A stretch of 64,000 nt of DNA from GCA-2732755 sp965228265. Its GTDB lineage: Bacteria > Planctomycetota > Phycisphaerae > Phycisphaerales > UBA1924. The stretch covers positions 1,550,001 through 1,614,000 of the forward strand of contig OZ245804.1 of assembly GCA_965228265.1 (NCBI GenBank). Reading direction: 5' to 3'. The stretch's first letter is position 1. Every line of letters starts with the position of its first letter. A model generated the notes under the pieces. That model made no database searches and was not told the DNA's origin. It saw only the letters and a list, made by a program, of their open reading frames with translations. The position numbers and the translations under genes were made by a program. Shown one piece after another: positions 54,810-62,679 of this stretch.

Positions 54810-55769
54810 ATGCCCGAGACACAGAGCACATCTACTGAGGACAAGCGGCACTCGATGCTTGTCGTGGACGACTCGGAGGACGTGCATCGTCTTCTCCAGG
54901 CCCGGCTTCGGCAGGAGAACATCGATCTCATTGCCGCACTGGATGGCAAGACCTCGCTGGCCCTGGCCGAGCAGGAATGCCCCAGCCTGATCCTGCTCGA
55001 TCTGGACATGCCCGACATGGACGGCTTAGAGGTGCTGCGTCACCTGAAGGACAACGCGGAAACGCGCGACATCCCGGTGATCGTGCTCTCCGGGCTGCAC
55101 AGCCCCGCCGACAAGGTTGTCGCGTTCGATCTGGGCGCGGTCGATTACGTCACCAAACCCTTCGACCTCATGGAACTCCGGGTCCGCTTGCGATCAGCCC
55201 TGCGGATGTCGGATCTGATCGAGATGCTCGGCAAGCTCGCGCACATCGACGGGCTGACCGGGCTCTGGAATCGCGCCCACTTCGACGACCGATGGGCAGC
55301 AAGCATCTCAGAGAACAACCGCTCGGGCAGGCCCCTGAGCATCGCGCTTTTCGATCTCGACCATTTCAAATCACTCAACGACACCTACGGCCACCCCGCC
55401 GGCGACGCAGCGCTCCAGGGATTCGCCAAGCTCATCAGACGCGAGATCCGGGCCAGCGATATCGCGTGCCGATACGGCGGCGAGGAGTTCGCGCTGATCA
55501 TGCCGGGCACCACGCCCGAAGAGGCCGCCGGTGTCTGCGAACGCATCCGAAACGAGCTGGCCAGCATGAACTGGCCCGCGCACCCCGAACGCAAAGTCAC
55601 GGTCTCCATCGGTGTGGCCGGTGCCGGCGATTCGATCGATGTCTCGGCCGAGAACTGGCTCGAAGAAACTGACAAGGCGCTCTACCGCGCCAAGAAAGGC
55701 GGACGCGATCGCGTCGTCTTCACCGACCTGGCCAGCGGCCAGACACAGGACACCGCCAAGGCGGCCTGA
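54810..55769 (+). CDS. REC-GGDEF response regulator (diguanylate cyclase)
   Basis: 319 residues. The REC domain (about 14-135) has acidic residues LVVDDSED, the phospho-Asp in LILLDLDMPDMDG and the Lys in YVTKPFD. A short linker leads into GGDEF (about 150-310), with DHFKSLNDTYGHPAGD and the active site RYGGEEFALI. The inhibitory I-site RxxD is RASD, five residues before GGEEF. It would make c-di-GMP when phosphorylated, as in PleD-type proteins. It lies behind an Hpt gene. The target is unknown. Confidence 0.95.
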   Translation: MPETQSTSTEDKRHSMLVVDDSEDVHRLLQARLRQENIDLIAALDGKTSLALAEQECPSLILLDLDMPDMDGLEVLRHLKDNAETRDIPVIVLSGLHSPADKVVAFDLGAVDYVTKPFDLMELRVRLRSALRMSDLIEMLGKLAHIDGLTGLWNRAHFDDRWAASISENNRSGRPLSIALFDLDHFKSLNDTYGHPAGDAALQGFAKLIRREIRASDIACRYGGEEFALIMPGTTPEEAAGVCERIRNELASMNWPAHPERKVTVSIGVAGAGDSIDVSAENWLEETDKALYRAKKGGRDRVVFTDLASGQTQDTAKAA

Positions 55770-55781
55770 CCCTCTCGCGTT

Positions 55782-56414
55782 CTAAAAGTCGTAGAGCAAT
55801 CCGACGTAGAGCCCGGGCCCGTCACGCGCCGGGTTGTCTTCCTCGCCCTTCATGCGCGCGTTCGAGATGTGGTGCCAACGCAGGCCGGTGATCAGACGCG
55901 TCGAAGAGTCCTCGAACATCTGCCAGGTCAGGCCCGCGCCGAACCTCGGCATCAGGTTGAAGCTCGTGCCCGTGTCCGGCACATCGTCACCCGCGGCCAT
56001 CACCCCCATGCCCGCCTCGGCGAACGCGGACCATCGCTCGGCCTGGTAGAAGTGGTACCGCATCACGAGGCTCGTGCTCACCCCGACGGTGCTGTCGTCC
56101 TGGAAGAACCCCCAGAACGCCGCCTCGACGCCCACCTCGAAGTCATCGATCACGAAGTACGTGTACTGCCCGTGGACACTGACGTCCACATTACCCCGAA
56201 AGTCTGGCCCGACCATCGAACCGAACATCAGATGCTGCGTATCCTGTGAACCAAAGGGCAGCGCCGACGACGAGCCTGTGTCCTGGAAAAGGCTCTCGTC
56301 GAACGTAAACAACGGCTCGGCGGGGCTGAGCAGCGACGTCGGGTCGGCCTGCTGAGCCCGGGCGAGTGAGCCCGCAAGGAGCGTGAGAACGAACACGGTG
56401 ATGGTGTATCGCAT
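55782..56414 (-). CDS. PagL-like lipid A deacylase (acyloxyacyl hydrolase family)
   Basis: 210 residues. The signal peptide is MRYTITVFVLTLLAGSLARA-QQ. An outer-membrane beta-barrel is predicted (FVIDDFEVGVEAAFWGFF, SFNLMPRFGAGLTWQM). Near the C-terminus TGLRWHHISNARMKG carries the His-x-Ser-Asn catalytic motif of PagL. It would remove an acyl chain from lipid A, which implies a Gram-negative type outer membrane. TACCGT ends 7 bases before the ATG. No LPS genes are nearby. Confidence 0.85.
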   Translation of the reverse strand: MRYTITVFVLTLLAGSLARAQQADPTSLLSPAEPLFTFDESLFQDTGSSSALPFGSQDTQHLMFGSMVGPDFRGNVDVSVHGQYTYFVIDDFEVGVEAAFWGFFQDDSTVGVSTSLVMRYHFYQAERWSAFAEAGMGVMAAGDDVPDTGTSFNLMPRFGAGLTWQMFEDSSTRLITGLRWHHISNARMKGEEDNPARDGPGLYVGLLYDF

Positions 56415-56458
56415 GGCGCGTACGGTATCATCCTCAGAAGAGCCGCGGAGCCTAAGTC

Positions 56459-56686
56459 ATGGAACAAGACCGAGTCCACAAGATCGAGGAAGCCCAGCTC
56501 TTCGCCGAGAAGCGGTCAGACGACCACGACGAAGCCATCCGCGAGCTCGGCGAGCGCGTCCTCCAGCTCGTCAAACGCATCGATCGGCTCGAGGAGAAGT
56601 TCGACCGGGTGCTGACCGCCGCCGACGAGGGGCTCGATGAGCCCGAGGTCCCGCCGCATTCGGGCCGACTGCCCGGCGGCCGCTAA
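56459..56686 (+). CDS. SlyX-like coiled-coil protein
   Basis: 75 residues, predicted long coiled coil: KIEEAQLFAEKRSDDHDEAI, then ELGERVLQLVKRIDRLEEKF. The C-terminal PEVPPHSG resembles the PPPHY ending of SlyX proteins. The function of SlyX is poorly known. The gene lies between two convergent or divergent genes and ends 10 bases before the gpmI end. The start ATG lacks a strong ribosome site, but the coiled coil begins right after it. Confidence 0.75.
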   Translation: MEQDRVHKIEEAQLFAEKRSDDHDEAIRELGERVLQLVKRIDRLEEKFDRVLTAADEGLDEPEVPPHSGRLPGGR

Positions 56687-56696
56687 ACCCTTTGGC

Positions 56697-58367
56697 TCAA
56701 ACCAGAAGCGATTGCCCCGTCATCTCGGCTGGCTGGTCGATGCCCATCATCGCCAGGGCCGTCGGGAAGATGTCCGCCAATCGGCCCCGCATCCGGCGTG
56801 CTTCGGGGTTCGTCCAGTTCGAGGCCTCCCGGTCGCCCCGGAGCGTGCGTCCCTCGAAGGCCTGTCCCACAACGATCAACGGCACGTCGTACACCGTGTG
56901 AGCCGTCTGGGGCGAGCCCGTCTCCGGATCGAACATCTGCTCCGCGTTGCCGTGGTCGGCGGTCACGATCAGCGACCCACCCCGGGCGAGCGTTTTCTCG
57001 ACGATCGCGCCGACACAAGCGTCGACCGTCTCGCAGGCCTTGATGGCTGCCTCCAGGCTCCCCGTGTGCCCGACCATGTCCGCGTTGGCGAAGTTGACGA
57101 CGATCACGTCCTCGCAGTCGTCCGCTTCGAGCCTGCGGAGCACCGCGTCGCGCACGCCCGGCGCCGACATCTCGGGCTGGAGGTCGTAGGTCGCCACCTT
57201 GGGTGATTGGATGATCTCCCGGCTCTCGCCCGCGAAGGGCTCGTCGCGGTAATCGTTGAAGAAGAACGTGACGTGCGGGTACTTCTCCGTCTCGGCGCAC
57301 CGGAACTGGCGCAGCCCGAGTGTGCTGATCGTCTCGCCGCCGATCATGGGCATCTTGGGCGGCTTCTGGAACGCGACGGCTGCCAGCTCGGCGAGGCGCT
57401 CCGAATAAGGCGTCATGAGCACAAAGTGCAGATCGAGCCTTTCGCCCCGATCAAAGCCCCTGTGCCCCGAGTCGGGCGAGGGCTTGAGTTCTTCCGAACC
57501 GTCGAAGTCGGGCAGGAGGAAGGCCGAGCAGATCTCGCGGGGCCTGTCGCCCCGGTAGTTGTAGAAGATCACCGCATCGCCCGAGTGGATCCGGCTCTCG
57601 AGCGCATCGCCGATCGTCGAGGGCTCGACGAACTCGTCGCCGATGAGCCCCTCGCTGGCGGGCGAGTCGTACGCGTGCTGCATCGCCGCGGAAACAGTGG
57701 GGTAGCTCGGTGCGCCGGCCCGACCGGTGAGCAGGTCATACGCGCGCTTCACACGTTCCCAGCGGTTGTCACGGTCCATCGCCCAGTACCGCCCGACAAC
57801 ACTGGCGATGCGCCCAACGCCGATCTCGCGCGCGTTGCGTTCGACCTGTTCCGCAAAGCCCTTGCCCGTGAACGGGCCCGTGTCGCGCCCGTCGGTGAAC
57901 AGATGGATGAACACCTTCTGCTGACCGAGCGACTTGCACAGTCGCAAGAGCGCGTAGAGATGCTCGAGTTGACCGTGCACGCCCGCGTCGGAATTGATGC
58001 CCATCAGGTGCACGGCTTTCCCGCCGTCACGCGCCTTCGTGATCGCGCGCACCAAGGGCTCGATCCGGTCGAGCTCGTCGTTGTCGCACGCCTTGCTGAT
58101 CCGCACCGCGTCCTGATCGACGATCCGGCCCGCCCCGATGTTCTGGTGACCGACCTCCGAGTTGCCCATCGTCCCCTCGGTGAGCCCGACGTCCAGGCCG
58201 CTGGTCTTGATGAGCGTCCAGGGGTATTGGGCTCGCAGCGCCTCGTCGACGGGAGTCTTGGCAAGTGCCACCGCGTCGTGCTTGGCCTGATCCGGGAATG
58301 GATTGGCTCCCCAGCCGTCACGGATGATGAGGACAAACGGTGCGTTCTCGGGCCTTTGGTTGGTCAT
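56697..58367 (-). CDS. gpmI: 2,3-bisphosphoglycerate-independent phosphoglycerate mutase
   Basis: 556 residues. It interconverts 3- and 2-phosphoglycerate in glycolysis. The manganese-site FVLIIRDGWGANPFPD is at the start, the catalytic Ser is in EGTMGNSEVGHQNIGAGR, and ADMVGHTGSLEAAI and ADHGNAEQMFD carry further metal ligands. TAGCAT ends 5 bases before the ATG at 58367. It is followed on the opposite strand by the SlyX-like gene. Identification is secure. Confidence 0.96.
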   Translation of the reverse strand: MTNQRPENAPFVLIIRDGWGANPFPDQAKHDAVALAKTPVDEALRAQYPWTLIKTSGLDVGLTEGTMGNSEVGHQNIGAGRIVDQDAVRISKACDNDELDRIEPLVRAITKARDGGKAVHLMGINSDAGVHGQLEHLYALLRLCKSLGQQKVFIHLFTDGRDTGPFTGKGFAEQVERNAREIGVGRIASVVGRYWAMDRDNRWERVKRAYDLLTGRAGAPSYPTVSAAMQHAYDSPASEGLIGDEFVEPSTIGDALESRIHSGDAVIFYNYRGDRPREICSAFLLPDFDGSEELKPSPDSGHRGFDRGERLDLHFVLMTPYSERLAELAAVAFQKPPKMPMIGGETISTLGLRQFRCAETEKYPHVTFFFNDYRDEPFAGESREIIQSPKVATYDLQPEMSAPGVRDAVLRRLEADDCEDVIVVNFANADMVGHTGSLEAAIKACETVDACVGAIVEKTLARGGSLIVTADHGNAEQMFDPETGSPQTAHTVYDVPLIVVGQAFEGRTLRGDREASNWTNPEARRMRGRLADIFPTALAMMGIDQPAEMTGQSLLV

Positions 58368-58500
58368 AGGCCATGCTAGCGGCTCCGATCGCCGCAAAAT
58401 CGGCCCCAAGGGTTCAGAAACGGGGTTGCATCACCGATCCGAAGTATGTAAGCTAGTACTCACAAGCTTATTCGAGGTGCTCTTTCTCAGGAGCTGAACG

Positions 58501-58749
58501 ATGCGGAATCGAAACAAAGGCCGAAGGCTCGCCATCGCGGGGGTCCTTGGTGCCTCCATCATCGCGGCCCCGGCTTGTTCGGTGCATCACGGGTACGGCC
58601 GATCGTGCTCGACGTACTGGTACGAGGACGTCGGGGTCGCCTTGGTTGCCGCGGCCGTCTTTGTCCTCGCCGCCTGCTCGGGCGGGCACGGGCACTACCA
58701 CGGGCACTACGGCCACGGGTACCACGGCTCCCACGGTTGGGGTCGCTGA
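58501..58749 (+). CDS. Small His/Gly-rich lipoprotein
   Basis: 82 residues. The lipobox is IIAAPAC-SVHH (about residue 26). A second hydrophobic stretch (VGVALVAAAVFVLAAC, about 44-59) follows, then a tail of HGHYHGHYGHGYHGSHGWGR. The tail has nine histidines in about 20 residues and looks like a metal-binding (copper, nickel or zinc) element (inference). AGGAG is placed before the ATG. It lies 22 bases before another tiny lipoprotein gene, so the two may be one transcript. Confidence 0.75.
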   Translation: MRNRNKGRRLAIAGVLGASIIAAPACSVHHGYGRSCSTYWYEDVGVALVAAAVFVLAACSGGHGHYHGHYGHGYHGSHGWGR

Positions 58750-58770
58750 TTCGTGACACGGGGGATATCA

Positions 58771-58986
58771 ATGTCTTATCGCATTGCAATCAAACGAGCG
58801 GTGCTTGCAGTGAGCTTTGTCTTGCTGCCCTTGTTTGTCGGGGGGTGTTCCGTGCTGGCAAGCCAGGACCCTGGGTCGCTGAGTCGGGTCTGGAACAGCA
58901 TCAACTCCGATCACAAGCCGTATGCCTCCCGAGGAGGGGCCCGCGGCTACAGCTACAGCGATTACTACGGCTCGATGTCCAGGTAG
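58771..58986 (+). CDS. Small lipoprotein with Tyr/Ser-rich tail
   Basis: 71 residues. A signal peptide with lipobox LFVGGC-SVLA is clear at about residues 21-26, then SRVWNSINSDHKP and a tail RGGARGYSYSDYYGSMSR. The family is unknown. The ATG at 58771 is chosen for GGGGGA upstream; a GTG at 58753 would add six residues. It follows the His-rich lipoprotein. Confidence 0.72.
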   Translation: MSYRIAIKRAVLAVSFVLLPLFVGGCSVLASQDPGSLSRVWNSINSDHKPYASRGGARGYSYSDYYGSMSR

Positions 58987-59114
58987 GAAGCGGGCAAGTT
59001 CTTTCCAAGCGGGAGCCGAGAAATCGAGCGCGAGATCTGCCGGTCGGATAAGGTAGATGCACACGAGGCATGGATGCCGAGTCTAAAATTGACGAACTTG
59101 AGCGGAGCTCAGGG

Positions 59115-59888
59115 ATGATCGAAACAGCAATGACACTGAAAGAGCGTTACGAGGCGGTCCGGGAGCGGATCGAGTCCGCGGCTGCACGCGCCGGCCGCAA
59201 CAGCGAGGAGATCATCCTCGTCGCGGTCACCAAGTACGCGGAGATGGACGATGTCCGCGAGCTCATCGAGCTCGGACACCGCGACTTCGGCGAGAACCGC
59301 GTCCCCCAGCTTGTTCAGCGGGCCGCGATGGTCGACGAGTTCATCCGCAGGCGCTCAGCGCTCGGGCACAACAACGCAGGCCCCGCCCGCTGGCACATGA
59401 TCGGCCACCTCCAGCGCAACAAGGCCCGCAAGATCGCCGGCTGCGTGAGGCTTGTGCACTCGGTCGATTCACTCAGGCTCGCCGAGGAACTCCAGGCCGT
59501 CGGCCTCAAGACCGAAGAGCCCATCGACGTCCTCGTGCAGGTGAACGTCTCAGGTGAGGAGTCGAAGTACGGCTGCCCGCTGCCCGCGTGCGTCCCGCTC
59601 GCCGAGGCGATGGAAGAGATGGCGCACCTCCGCGTGCGTGGCCTCATGACCATGGCGCCGCTCACCGACAACCCCGAGGACTCACGCCCGCACTTCCGCA
59701 GGCTCCGCGAGCTCTTCGAGGACATGCGCCTCGAAGGCTTCGGCGAGGACCACTTCAACATCCTCAGCATGGGCATGTCCAACGACTACGAGGTCGCGAT
59801 CGAAGAGGGCGCCAACATTGTGCGCGTGGGCTCGGCGATCTTCGGCGAGCGTGATCCGAACGCCGAGACCGAGACCGAGAGCGACTGA
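59115..59888 (+). CDS. Pyridoxal phosphate homeostasis protein (YggS/PLPBP family)
   Basis: 257 residues from the ATG at 59115. PLP-binding Lys in ILVAVTKYAE, then GHRDFGENRVPQLVQR, WHMIGHLQRNKARKI, LVQVNVSGEESKYG and MGMSNDYEVAIEEGANIVRVGSAIFG; these are all family signatures. It regulates PLP levels and amino-acid homeostasis. An insertion (FIRRRSALGHNNAGP) before WHMIGHL is longer than usual. GGAG precedes the chosen start; upstream in-frame codons to 59070 are possible. Confidence 0.93.
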   Translation: MIETAMTLKERYEAVRERIESAAARAGRNSEEIILVAVTKYAEMDDVRELIELGHRDFGENRVPQLVQRAAMVDEFIRRRSALGHNNAGPARWHMIGHLQRNKARKIAGCVRLVHSVDSLRLAEELQAVGLKTEEPIDVLVQVNVSGEESKYGCPLPACVPLAEAMEEMAHLRVRGLMTMAPLTDNPEDSRPHFRRLRELFEDMRLEGFGEDHFNILSMGMSNDYEVAIEEGANIVRVGSAIFGERDPNAETETESD

Positions 59889-59903
59889 TCGAGCGTGCCC
59901 TGT

Positions 59904-60728
59904 TTACCCGTTGTGCATCATCGAGCGGAGTCGCCCCGTCCTCGAACGGGTGGTGTTCATGTACGCCTGCAGATTCCGGCCCGGGCACGCCGTGCTCGCC
60001 CATTCCTGGTGCGTACGGATCGAGCCGAACGGCACGCGGTGAACCGCGGCCTGATTCGCCAGGAGCTGGTCGAGCGTTGCCAATGCCTGGGGGGTCGGGT
60101 GCTGCTCTTCGAAGTTGCCCATCACGAGCACGCCGAGGTTGTGCGGGTTGTGGTCCTTGACGTGCGCGCCCTGGAGGTTCATCGGCCTGCCCTGCCAGAT
60201 CCGACCTTGAGGGTCGACGATCAGGTGGTACCCGATGTCCGCCCAGCCCCGGCTGTCGACGTGCGAGGAGCGGATGAGTTCGAGCCGGGCCGCGGCGTCG
60301 GCCTGCGAGCGGATGATCTCGGGCGACATCCCGTCGTGGTGCACGGTGATCGTCTGAATCCCGTTCATCGGGTTGGTGTCGCTGATGTTGGGCTGCTGCC
60401 GCGTCCACGCCGTGCGCGGGATGAGACGCAGCTTGCCGACCTGAACAGTCGTTTCATTGGCCACCGGGGCTGGCGTGGCCTTGGCGATGGTCTCCGCGGG
60501 TCGTTGGTGGGGCCAGGCGGGGCCGGGCAGTGCCGCGGTCGAGGGGCCGCGGCGTGAGGCGCACGATGGGAGCACCAACCCGGCCGCGGCGGCGAGGCCT
60601 GAGGCAAGAATTGCGCGTCGGTTGCAGCGTGGTTCGGGAATCATGGCGTGGCTTCCATTCCTGGCAGGGTCTCCCGCGATCATCGGCGAGAGCGGCTCGG
60701 CGTGTCCATTCGCCGGCTTTTCCGCCAT
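59904..60728 (-). CDS. N-acetylmuramoyl-L-alanine amidase (PGRP/AmpD type)
   Basis: 274 residues from the ATG at 60728, which has AAGGAG upstream. A twin-arginine-like segment (NRRAILASGLAAAAGLVLPSC) begins at about residue 36. An alternative start at 60644 would put it at the N-terminus, and the Cys may be lipidated. The amidase-2 fold has zinc His in ITVHHDGMSP, the SRGWADIGYHLIVDPQGRI segment and IRTHQEWASTACPG with the second His and Cys. It cleaves the peptide from the glycan strand of peptidoglycan, consistent with a walled planctomycete. Confidence 0.9.
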   Translation of the reverse strand: MAEKPANGHAEPLSPMIAGDPARNGSHAMIPEPRCNRRAILASGLAAAAGLVLPSCASRRGPSTAALPGPAWPHQRPAETIAKATPAPVANETTVQVGKLRLIPRTAWTRQQPNISDTNPMNGIQTITVHHDGMSPEIIRSQADAAARLELIRSSHVDSRGWADIGYHLIVDPQGRIWQGRPMNLQGAHVKDHNPHNLGVLVMGNFEEQHPTPQALATLDQLLANQAAVHRVPFGSIRTHQEWASTACPGRNLQAYMNTTRSRTGRLRSMMHNG

Positions 60729-60796
60729 CGGCGCTCCTTTGCCGATGGAAGGACTCGTTCACACAGAGTCTAACCGCGGGTAAGGATGGCGTCGCT

Positions 60797-61750
60797 TTGG
60801 GCCGACAGTTCTTCCGGATCATGATGATGCTGTCGGTTGTCCTGATGACTCTCGTCACCGGACAGATCCACGCCGACGAGGGCCCCGAGGGGCAGCTCGC
60901 AGCGGCCGTGGTGTCCGGCGGGATTCTCACAGCCCCACGAGCCGCCTACGCAGACCCCGACCCATCCAGCATGCCGGGCCAGCCCGAAGACGGCGAACCC
61001 CTGCCCTCACTCGACGAAGCGCTCGAAGCCGAGAAAGAAGCCCAGGCCGGACCGGAGATCGAGCCCGAACCCTACTGGTTCGAGAAGCTCATCGAAGGCT
61101 GGAAGGGCGAAGTCCGACTCGGCACCGACCTCTCCACCGGCAGCGTCGAGCGAACACGGTTCCGGGGCGGGTTCAATATCAACAAAAGCTACGACGGCCA
61201 CAAGACCTCGCTCCGCACCGACTACGCATACGCAGAGACCAACAACGTCGAGAGCGAAAACCGGATGGTCAACGGCCTCACCCAGGACTGGGGCACGGGC
61301 GACACCAAGTTCTCAGGTGTTTTCCTGAGAGGTACGGGCGAGCTCGATGAATTCAGGGCGTACGACTATCGCCTCAATGTCGCCGGCGGCGGCCGATACC
61401 AGATCATCAAAGACGACAAGACGGACAGCCTTCTCCGGATCGGTGTGAGCGCGACACGCGAATTCGGGAGTCCACGCGAGGACTGGGTGCCCGAGGGCGC
61501 GTTTTTCCTGAGCGTTTCGCACATCCTGACTGTCAAACAGAAACTCACCGCGAACATCGACTACTTCCCCGAACTCGAGAATCCGGACAAGTACCGCGTC
61601 ACCGCGAAGGCGACATGGGACTTCAAGCTCGATCAGGAGAACGGGCTCAGCCTGCGTATCGGCGCAGAAAACCGCTACGACACCCGGATCGATGACGCCA
61701 ACAACAGAAACGATCTGGATATCCGGGCCGAACTCGTTTGGCAGTTCTAA
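60797..61750 (+). CDS. DUF481 family outer-membrane protein (copy 1)
   Basis: 317 residues from TTG 60797, where AAGGA is well placed and a signal peptide MGRQFFRIMMMLSVVLMTLV results. ATGs at 60821 would remove the basic start. A Pro/Glu linker follows. The DUF481 barrel begins at about residue 115: VRLGTDLSTGSVERTRFRGG and TSLRTDYAYAETNNVESENR, ending FKLDQENGLSLRIGAENRYDTR. DUF481 proteins are predicted porin-like outer-membrane beta-barrels of unknown function. It is a paralog of the next gene and diverges from the amidase gene. Confidence 0.85.
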   Translation: MGRQFFRIMMMLSVVLMTLVTGQIHADEGPEGQLAAAVVSGGILTAPRAAYADPDPSSMPGQPEDGEPLPSLDEALEAEKEAQAGPEIEPEPYWFEKLIEGWKGEVRLGTDLSTGSVERTRFRGGFNINKSYDGHKTSLRTDYAYAETNNVESENRMVNGLTQDWGTGDTKFSGVFLRGTGELDEFRAYDYRLNVAGGGRYQIIKDDKTDSLLRIGVSATREFGSPREDWVPEGAFFLSVSHILTVKQKLTANIDYFPELENPDKYRVTAKATWDFKLDQENGLSLRIGAENRYDTRIDDANNRNDLDIRAELVWQF

Positions 61751-61809
61751 AGTGCTCCCTCTACAGCCGGGTCCGCTCGTGGACGGACCACGAAAATGGG
61801 AGTGAATTG

Positions 61810-62580
61810 ATGTCCAGAAAGATTTGCGCGTTCGTCGCCGGCCTCGCGGTCTGCGGCCTGGTTCAGGGGCAGGATGCAGAGGGCGAAGAAGCCCCGCTGC
61901 CCGTCGAAGCCGAGACCGGCTTCTTCTCTGAATGGACCGGCAACATCTCGTTCGGCATGTACGGGTCGGACGGGAACACGGAGCGCATCAACCTCCGCGG
62001 CGAGGTCGACGGCACACGCGAAACCGATAAGAACCTCTCGCGGTTCCTCGGCACCTACTCCTACGCCGAGGACGACGGCGAAGAAAGCGAGAACAAGGGC
62101 CAGCTCCTCCTCGAGAACGACTTCAAGCTCGAAGACTCCGACTGGTTCTTCTTCGCACGCGGTCAGGCCGAGACCGACGAGTTCCAGGACTGGGACCAGC
62201 GCCTCTCGATCTTCGCCGGTCCGGGCTACGTCTTCATCGACAACGACAAGACCAATCTGGTCGGCAAGGTCGGTGTCGGTGCCGTCCGTGAGTTCGGCGG
62301 CGAAGACGACGACTGGCGCGCCGAGGCGATCATCTCCGCCAACGCTTCCCACCAGCTCACCGAGCGTCAGAAGCTGATCGGCGAAGTCGATATCTTCCCC
62401 AGCCTCGAGGACATCCAGGACGTCCGCACCCGCGAGCGTCTGGTCTGGGAAGTGCTGGTCGACCCGGAGGTCAACATGTCCCTCCGCGCGGGTATCGAGC
62501 ACCGCTACGACTCGAGCTCCTCGGGCGATACGAAGAAGAGCGACGTCGACTACTTCGTCATGCTGAGCTGGTCGTACTGA
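61810..62580 (+). CDS. DUF481 family outer-membrane protein (copy 2)
   Basis: 256 residues. The signal peptide is MSRKICAFVAGLAVCGLVQG-Q. DUF481 strands include ISFGMYGSDGNTERINLRGE, then FLGTYSYAEDDGEESENKGQ and LRAGIEHRYDSSSSGDTKKS. These match copy 1 at corresponding places (GAENRYDTRIDDANNRND). GGGAGTG precedes the ATG. The first gene ends 60 bases earlier, so they may share a transcript. A 15-bp terminator follows. Confidence 0.87.
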   Translation: MSRKICAFVAGLAVCGLVQGQDAEGEEAPLPVEAETGFFSEWTGNISFGMYGSDGNTERINLRGEVDGTRETDKNLSRFLGTYSYAEDDGEESENKGQLLLENDFKLEDSDWFFFARGQAETDEFQDWDQRLSIFAGPGYVFIDNDKTNLVGKVGVGAVREFGGEDDDWRAEAIISANASHQLTERQKLIGEVDIFPSLEDIQDVRTRERLVWEVLVDPEVNMSLRAGIEHRYDSSSSGDTKKSDVDYFVMLSWSY

Positions 62581-62620
62581 TCAGTACCAGTTCTAAGTAG
62601 CAACAGGTCGAAGCAAAAAA

Positions 62621-62656
62621 ACAGGGCCCGGCTGGGATCATCCAGCCGGGCCCTGT
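62621..62656. terminator. Bidirectional terminator, 15-bp stem
   Basis: Perfect stem ACAGGGCCCGGCTGG / CCAGCCGGGCCCTGT with a 6-base loop. On the minus strand it is followed by TTTTTTGC, so it mainly ends the tripeptidyl-peptidase gene. It lies between convergent genes. Confidence 0.95.
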
Positions 62657-62679
62657 CTGTTGGTGATACACGGATCCGA

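Noticed and set aside
60530..60796. A 5' extension of the first DUF481 gene to 60530.
   Set aside because: The extension overlaps the divergent amidase gene and is Arg-rich without signal. The TTG at 60797 has a ribosome site and gives a signal peptide.
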